Positions 43,929-48,284 of a DNA stretch of 48,284 nt are shown here, piece by piece. The stretch's first letter is position 1. Each line of letters opens with the position of its first letter. Source of the stretch: an uncultured Clostridia bacterium (lineage in GTDB: Bacteria > Bacillota > Clostridia > Oscillospirales > Acutalibacteraceae); NCBI GenBank assembly GCA_947627055.1, contig CANQUS010000014.1, positions 1-48,284 on the forward strand, in the 5' to 3' direction. The notes beneath the pieces were generated by a model. That model had not been told where the DNA came from. It searched no databases and saw nothing but the letters and a program-made list of their open reading frames with translations. The position numbers and the translations under genes were made by a program.

Positions 43929-45194
43929 ATGTTTGTTAATAAAATAAAAAACTTCTTTATCAGCACCCCAAAATATGCGGACGACAAGGATTTTGAGGCT
44001 TACGCCTCAATAACAGTATCTGTTAACGTGCTTTTTTTCGTCGAGGTTCTTTTACATTCTATCTTTCTTATCGGTTTTACAGCATCGGAGCTTTTAGATA
44101 TCTCTGTGTTTGAAATGATCGACCTCGTTTTATATGCCGCAGGCATTATATTGATAAAATATAAAAAGGGTTCATGGATCCCTTGCGTTATTTATTATGT
44201 TGTTGAAACCTTTGCACACCAGATCCTCTGTCTGCTTCTGTTCGGTAAGGATACCGGCTTTGAATATCTTTTATTTCCGATAATAATTATCATTATGTTT
44301 ATCCGATATACAAACAAGGCAGAGGAGTTTGTCAGAAACATTGTTGTGATATTGGTGTGCTTTACATTTCTGTTTTTTACGATATTGCTTCGGGATTATA
44401 CACCCAGGCATTTTCTTAATGAGGAATTTTCAAACTCTTTGTTGATAGTTAACAGCCTCGCAAGCTTTGTGATAATGGCGTTGTTTGTCTACAAGATTTT
44501 TCACTCGATGGATGAGCTCAGGATGAAGCTGAAAACAAGGGTCGATCAGAAGGAGAACGAGATCGGCAATCTCCAAAACAAAATTATAATCAGCTTTGCA
44601 GATATAATCGAGGCTCGTGACGGCAGTACGGGTCAGCACGTCAAGCGAACCAGCCAATATGTCGAGGCTATTGTGTACCAATTAAGGCGCAAGGAGGATT
44701 TTTCGGATATAATAACCGATCAATACACCCATGACATAATATTATCCGCACCGCTTCACGACATAGGAAAGATAACGATACCCGACGCCATTCTCAAGAA
44801 ACCGGGACGCCTCACGGATGAGGAGTTTGAGATCATAAAAAAACACACAGTAAACGGCAAACAGCTCCTTGAAAAATCCATGAGCGACCTTGAGGACGGA
44901 ACCTTTCTTTCCGTTGCCAAAAATGTCGCCGCCTGTCATCATGAATGCTGGAACGGATCGGGCTATCCTTACGGCCTTGCGGGAACGGAGATACCGCTTG
45001 AGGCGAGAATAATGTCGATCGCCGACTTTTTTGATGCAATAGTCACTAAACGCTGCTATAAAGAAGCCATGAGCTATGATGATGCCTTTGACCTTATAAA
45101 AAATTATAGAGGCAAGAAATTCGATCCTGAGGTAACAGATGCTTTTTTGGAAATAAGACGTCAGATCGAAATCATAGCAAAAACAAACCACTGA
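43929..45194 (+). CDS. Membrane HD-GYP domain protein (putative c-di-GMP phosphodiesterase)
   Basis: 421 residues. The N-terminal half (about 25-200) carries about six membrane helices without a recognised sensor fold. A short coiled segment (about 203-222) leads to an HD-GYP domain (about 223-421). Motifs are DGSTGQHVKRTSQYVEAI, LHDIGKITIPDAILKKPGRL, IKKHTVNGKQLL, CHHECWNGSGYPYGLAGTEI and ARIMSIADFFDAI. Metal residues and the GYP triad are present; the common DGxGYP is NGSGYP here. HD-GYP proteins break down c-di-GMP or related dinucleotides. The ATG has no clear SD within 12 nt, so initiation may be weak. The window has no GGDEF cyclase. Confidence 0.88.
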   Translation: MFVNKIKNFFISTPKYADDKDFEAYASITVSVNVLFFVEVLLHSIFLIGFTASELLDISVFEMIDLVLYAAGIILIKYKKGSWIPCVIYYVVETFAHQILCLLLFGKDTGFEYLLFPIIIIIMFIRYTNKAEEFVRNIVVILVCFTFLFFTILLRDYTPRHFLNEEFSNSLLIVNSLASFVIMALFVYKIFHSMDELRMKLKTRVDQKENEIGNLQNKIIISFADIIEARDGSTGQHVKRTSQYVEAIVYQLRRKEDFSDIITDQYTHDIILSAPLHDIGKITIPDAILKKPGRLTDEEFEIIKKHTVNGKQLLEKSMSDLEDGTFLSVAKNVAACHHECWNGSGYPYGLAGTEIPLEARIMSIADFFDAIVTKRCYKEAMSYDDAFDLIKNYRGKKFDPEVTDAFLEIRRQIEIIAKTNH

Positions 45195-45244
45195 CGGCTT
45201 TGAAGCGGTCTGTTTACCGACTTGTCGAGGTACATAATTATCGG

Positions 45245-45273
45245 TTGACAATATTATTTCTTGATGATAAAAT
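45245..45273 (+). promoter_or_regulatory. Sigma-A promoter of metA
   Basis: TTGACA (45245-45250), a 17-nt spacer and TAAAAT (45268-45273). The leader to the ATG at 45349 would be only about 70 nt. Confidence 0.82.
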
Positions 45274-45348
45274 ATCCGAAGTGAACCTTGTGGATCAAGA
45301 TATCTGCTTATAGAAAAAGCAAATAAAATGAACTTTGGAGATATAATA

Positions 45349-46287
45349 ATGCCTATAAAAATACAGAGCGGGCTTCCCGCATTTGAACAGCTTGTATCGG
45401 AAAATATATTTGTTATATCAAGCGACAGAGCGGTTTCTCAAAATATCAGACCTATCAGGATCGTCATACTTAACCTTATGCCGACAAAGATCGAGACTGA
45501 AACTCAGCTTCTCAGACTTCTCGGTAACAGTCCTCTTCAGGTCGATGTCGAGCTTATGCAGGTTGAGACACATGTTTCAAAGAATACCTCAAAGGAACAC
45601 CTCACGACATTTTATAAGACGTTTGCCGAGCTTCATGATCGGTATTTTGACGGAATGATAATCACAGGCGCTCCTGTTGAAAAACTTATGTTTGAGGAGG
45701 TCGACTACTGGGATGAGCTTTGCTCGATAATGGAATGGTCAAGCACTCATGTATACAGTACGCTTCACATATGTTGGGGTGCTCAAGCGGGTTTGTATTA
45801 TCATTACGGTGTTCCAAAATATGAATATGATGAGAAGCTTTCGGGCGTTTACCGTCATAAGGTGGTCAACGTTTTCCATCCTCTTATGAGGGGATTTGAC
45901 GACAGATTTCTCATACCTCATTCCCGATATACAGGTGTTCACCGTTCGGAGATAAGAAAGCACAAGGAGCTTGATGTTCTCGCTATATCGACTATTGCGG
46001 GAGCGGCTATTATTGCAAGCAGAAACTGCCGCAGAGTTTTCATACTTGGTCATGCCGAGTATGACAGAAACACGCTCGCAAACGAATATTTTCGTGATCT
46101 AAAACGAGGATTAAAGCCTGAAGTGCCTTATAATTATTTCCCTGCCAACGACCCGTCCGCTCTCCCTACTATCACATGGAGAAGCAACGCGACGCTTTTT
46201 TATACAAACTGGCTGAACAATGTTTATCAGGAAACACCGTATAATATAGAAGACATAGGCAGCATCCCTGTGGATATTTGCGAATAA
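45349..46287 (+). CDS. metA: Homoserine O-acetyltransferase (MetA family)
   Basis: Activates the hydroxyl of homoserine for methionine synthesis. The 312-residue protein starts MPIKIQSGLPAFEQL at ATG 45349 (GGAG 8 nt upstream); an earlier in-frame ATG at 45328 is less well placed. Catalytic C142 lies in HICWGAQAGLYYHYGVPK, and the His-Glu pair in ILGHAEYDRNTLANEY. Residue 111 is glutamate (TGAPVEKL). In this family Glu111 goes with acetyl-CoA use while Gly111 goes with succinyl-CoA (shown for Bacillus cereus versus E. coli), so I predict O-acetylhomoserine as product even though annotation pipelines often call it succinyltransferase. It is single and ends at a strong terminator. Confidence 0.93.
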   Translation: MPIKIQSGLPAFEQLVSENIFVISSDRAVSQNIRPIRIVILNLMPTKIETETQLLRLLGNSPLQVDVELMQVETHVSKNTSKEHLTTFYKTFAELHDRYFDGMIITGAPVEKLMFEEVDYWDELCSIMEWSSTHVYSTLHICWGAQAGLYYHYGVPKYEYDEKLSGVYRHKVVNVFHPLMRGFDDRFLIPHSRYTGVHRSEIRKHKELDVLAISTIAGAAIIASRNCRRVFILGHAEYDRNTLANEYFRDLKRGLKPEVPYNYFPANDPSALPTITWRSNATLFYTNWLNNVYQETPYNIEDIGSIPVDICE

Positions 46288-46290
46288 GTT

Positions 46291-46325
46291 AAACAAAGGC
46301 GTTTCATACGGAAACGCCTTTGTTT
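46291..46325. terminator. Terminator of metA
   Basis: A 15-bp perfect stem AAACAAAGGCGTTTC / GAAACGCCTTTGTTT with a 5-nt loop, starting 3 nt after the stop codon. Confidence 0.9.
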
Positions 46326-46347
46326 ATCGGTATTTGCTGACAACTAT

Positions 46348-47539
46348 ATTGTATAATAAAATGACCTATCAGGACAAAAAATACATACTCATATTTAGAG
46401 CCTGCGATAAAATGTCAAGTAACCAAAAAACAATGACGGTGGCAGTGATATGAGGCATATATATAACAGCAGTAAAGGTAAATGCCTGAATCATGAGGAA
46501 AGACTGATAATCGAAGCATTAAGTCAAACAGGACTGACAGAGGCAGGGATAGGAGATAGACTTGGCGGACGATACGAAAGGACGATCAAGAGAGAGCTTG
46601 AGCGTAGAGAGGTAGATATGTTAAACAGTGACTTAACGGCGAGAACAGTATACAGCACCGTATTCGGTCATCAAAAGCAAGATTACAATACGACCGCAAA
46701 GGGATTGGGATTGAAAATAGCTGATGGTTATGAGTTAGTAGATTTTATTGAAAAAGAAATAATAGATGAAAAGAAATTCCCTCATGTCGCAGCAGAGGAA
46801 ATAAAGAAAGCCTGAGAATACTATAGTGTAACGGTTTGCTATAAAACTATTTATAATTATAATAGATATGGAACTGTTTTCGAACCTTACTAATGCCCAT
46901 CTGACTGTAAAAAGGAATGGGAAAAACGTAATTAAAGGCATATATGAACAGCCCTGAACAATCAAAAGGATACAAGCATAAGTGAGTGTCCTGAGCAAAT
47001 AGACAGTCGCAATGAATTTGGTCATTGGGAAATGGACACTGTTATAGGAAAACAAAAAAACAAACCCGTTTTACTCGTATTGACTGAAAGAATGACACGA
47101 CTGGAATATATTTTTAAAATGGCTTCTAAATCCGAATACTGTGCTGTTAAGACTATTGATAAGCTTGAAAAAAACTCGGAGTTGAAAAATTCCGCGATAT
47201 TTACAAAATTATTACTTGCAACAACGATTGTGAAAATTTAGATTTTGAAGGTATTGAGCGTTCGTGTATTACTTCAAAAAGCCGCACAAAGATTTACTAT
47301 GCCAATCCATATAGTGTTTGAGAACAAGGCTCTAACGAAAATGCCAATAAGCATATAAGGAGATTTATTACAAAGGGCACATATATTATCAAATTTTCTT
47401 AGGAGAATTAAGGTCGTTGAACATTGTATCAATAACTACCCACGCCGTATTTTTAATGGGCTGTCCTCCTATTAACTTGTAGAAAAAATAAATATCAGTG
47501 ATTTTGTCGCTTAACTTTGCGGACATTTTATATTGCAAT
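46348..47539 (+). mobile_element. IS30 family element, relic C (near full span, decayed)
   Basis: Bounded by imperfect inverted ends, ATTGTATAATAAAATGACC at 46348-46366 and, inverted, ATTGCAATATAAAATGTCC at 47521-47539. The span of about 1.19 kb is normal for IS30 elements. The single transposase gene inside is broken by stops and frameshifts. A conserved stretch upstream of the gene (AGAGCCTGCGATA, about 46398-46410) is also found in relic A. It is inserted between metA and the FN3 gene. Confidence 0.85.
46450..47505 (+). pseudogene. IS30 transposase, multiply frameshifted
   Basis: The N-terminal piece (46450-46815, 121 aa) has the IS30 helix-turn-helix region: LNHEERLIIEALSQTGLTEA, RLGGRYERTIKRELERREVD and LGLKIADGYELVDFIEKEII, ending in a premature TGA. 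The catalytic piece resumes from about 46990 with CPEQIDSRNEFGHWEMDTVI (first DDE Asp in EMDTV) and GKQKNKPVLLVLTERMTRLE. Frames then shift to DFEGIERSCITSKSRTKIYY, NENANKHIRRFITKG and finally NNYPRRIFNG near 47430-47460. Inactive without repair. Confidence 0.85.
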
Positions 47540-47570
47540 TTACTATATTGTGCAATTTTTATTAAATTCA

Positions 47571-47599
47571 TTGACAAATCAGTGCGAAAATGTTAAAAT
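47571..47599 (+). promoter_or_regulatory. Sigma-A promoter of the FN3-repeat protein
   Basis: TTGACA (47571-47576), a 17-nt spacer and TAAAAT (47594-47599). It lies just outside the IS30 relic end, with about 60 nt of leader. Confidence 0.8.
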
Positions 47600-47664
47600 C
47601 ACACTAACAGCAAGTTGGTTTTATCGTTTAAGTACGAGAAAGATTTAAAAAGGCGGTGCTTGAC

Positions 47665-48284
47665 ATGACGAAAAGTATATCATTAAAAAGGTTTATTTGT
47701 ATGTTCCTTTCCGCTACGATTTTGATCTCGGTGTTTCTGGTATCTCCCAATACTGCAGAAAATGTACAGGCGGCTGCGTCTGCACCCGGCGGACTTAAGG
47801 TCGAGGCATATTCTGATACCGTTGCAAAAATCGTGTGGTCAAAGTCGGCAGGAGTAACCGGTTATGTTGTTTACAGAAGTACTGACGGAAAAAATTTTTC
47901 CGGGTTAAAGGTTCTTTCTTCTTCTTATACCGGCTATACAGATTCGGGACTTACACCAGGAAAGACTTATTATTATTCCGTGGCATCATATAATAAGGTC
48001 AACGGTGTATCTACAATAGGTACAAAAAGCTCCGCAATAAAGGTTACAACGACAACAAGCGCGAGATTACCTGTGCCTACGTCATTTGAGGTTACGGCAT
48101 TTTCATCGGACGCCGTTAAGCTGTCATGGAAAGCGGTTTCGAATGTTAATGGATATATAATCTATCGCAGCACTAACGGCAAGTCGTATAAAAGCATTAA
48201 AACTCTCTCGTCATCATATACTTCCTATACAAATACTGGTCTTGACACGGGTAAGAGCTATTACTATAAAATTGCATCTTACAG
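47665..48284 (+). CDS. Secreted fibronectin type III repeat protein (partial, runs off the window)
   Basis: Starts at ATG 47665 with AAGGCGGTG as SD. The frame is open to the last base (206 codons visible). Residues 1-38 are a signal peptide (MTKSISLKRFICMFLSATIL ... AENVQAAA, likely cut after AQAA-type sites near 37). Two FN3 domains follow: about 41-127 (PGGLKVEAYSDTVAKIVWSK, VTGYVVYRSTDGKNFSGLKV) and about 133-206 (PTSFEVTAFSSDAVKLSWKA, VNGYIIYRSTNGKSYKSIKT). The repeats share the Y..YRS.(D/N)GK..... and TPGK(T/S)YYY patterns. Such repeats often precede catalytic or cell-wall-binding domains in rumen and gut clostridia, but the C-terminus is not visible. Confidence 0.88.
   Translation, partial: MTKSISLKRFICMFLSATILISVFLVSPNTAENVQAAASAPGGLKVEAYSDTVAKIVWSKSAGVTGYVVYRSTDGKNFSGLKVLSSSYTGYTDSGLTPGKTYYYSVASYNKVNGVSTIGTKSSAIKVTTTTSARLPVPTSFEVTAFSSDAVKLSWKAVSNVNGYIIYRSTNGKSYKSIKTLSSSYTSYTNTGLDTGKSYYYKIASY

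Noticed and set aside
45195-45348. Possible SAM riboswitch or T-box before metA
   Set aside because: The predicted transcription start leaves only about 70 nt of leader, with no room for a SAM-I riboswitch or T-box and no matching motifs.
1-48284. CRISPR array, restriction-modification, toxin-antitoxin or prophage cluster
   Set aside because: No regularly spaced repeats and no recognisable cas, methyltransferase, toxin or phage structural genes were seen on either strand.

Overview
The window looks like a chromosomal segment of a low-to-mid GC Gram-positive of the class Clostridia, most like the Ruminococcaceae/Oscillospiraceae (Ruminococcus-type gut or rumen bacteria). This rests on the GGGtGRT/Fe-S scaffold pair, the YfhO, VanW and Sapep-type peptidase proteins, the acetyl-type MetA, strong SD sequences with frequent TTG/GTG starts, and sigma-A promoters with 16-18 nt spacers. 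The genus cannot be fixed from sequence reading alone.

Layout. 1-1000: worn edge of an integrative element (DUF5659-like fragment, small membrane protein, truncated tyrosine recombinase). 1.1-2.9 kb: Fe-S scaffold plus GGGtGRT protein, transcribed leftward. 3.0-6.4 kb: ychF, a DUF1015 (SerK-like) protein and an unknown membrane protein, rightward. 6.5-8.2 kb: murC and tRNA-Gly(GCC), leftward. 8.5-10.5 kb: M20D amidohydrolase and a small membrane protein. 10.6-11.3 kb: internally deleted group II intron directly after the tuf terminator. 11.4-16.1 kb: str operon (rpsL-rpsG-fusA-tuf) with a clear promoter and leader hairpin. 16.2-19.7 kb: FtsX/MacB-type ABC exporter with a palindrome over its promoter. 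19.9-20.9 kb: YigZ and L31. 20.9-21.6 kb: IS30 relic A. 21.8-25.7 kb: Sapep-type dipeptidase and YfhO. 26.0-26.7 kb: zinc-ribbon membrane protein. 26.8-27.3 kb: ISL3 relic. 27.6-34.9 kb: two GH13 alpha-glucan enzymes bracketing IS30 relic B, a wrecked BvgS-like hybrid kinase and an RluA pseudouridine synthase. 35.2-36.3 kb: frameshifted membrane/secreted genes. 36.5-38.2 kb: hflX and an unknown gene. 38.6-40.3 kb: VanW protein. 40.4-43.5 kb: operon of a flippase-like membrane protein and two GT2 glycosyltransferases. 43.9-46.3 kb: HD-GYP protein and metA. 46.3-47.5 kb: near full-span IS30 relic C. 47.7 kb to the end: start of a secreted FN3-repeat protein.

How it fits together. Most genes are housekeeping (translation, cell wall, peptide turnover, methionine synthesis) mixed with surface-related functions (YfhO, GT2/flippase operon, VanW, FN3 protein, ABC exporter) and alpha-glucan use. 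No intact mobile element, CRISPR array, restriction or toxin system is visible. The most distinctive pattern is reductive decay: three IS30 relics, an ISL3 relic, a group II intron and a sensor kinase. Several of these keep both ends while the catalytic middle is gone. The best candidate for undescribed biology among intact genes is the GGGtGRT/Fe-S scaffold pair.
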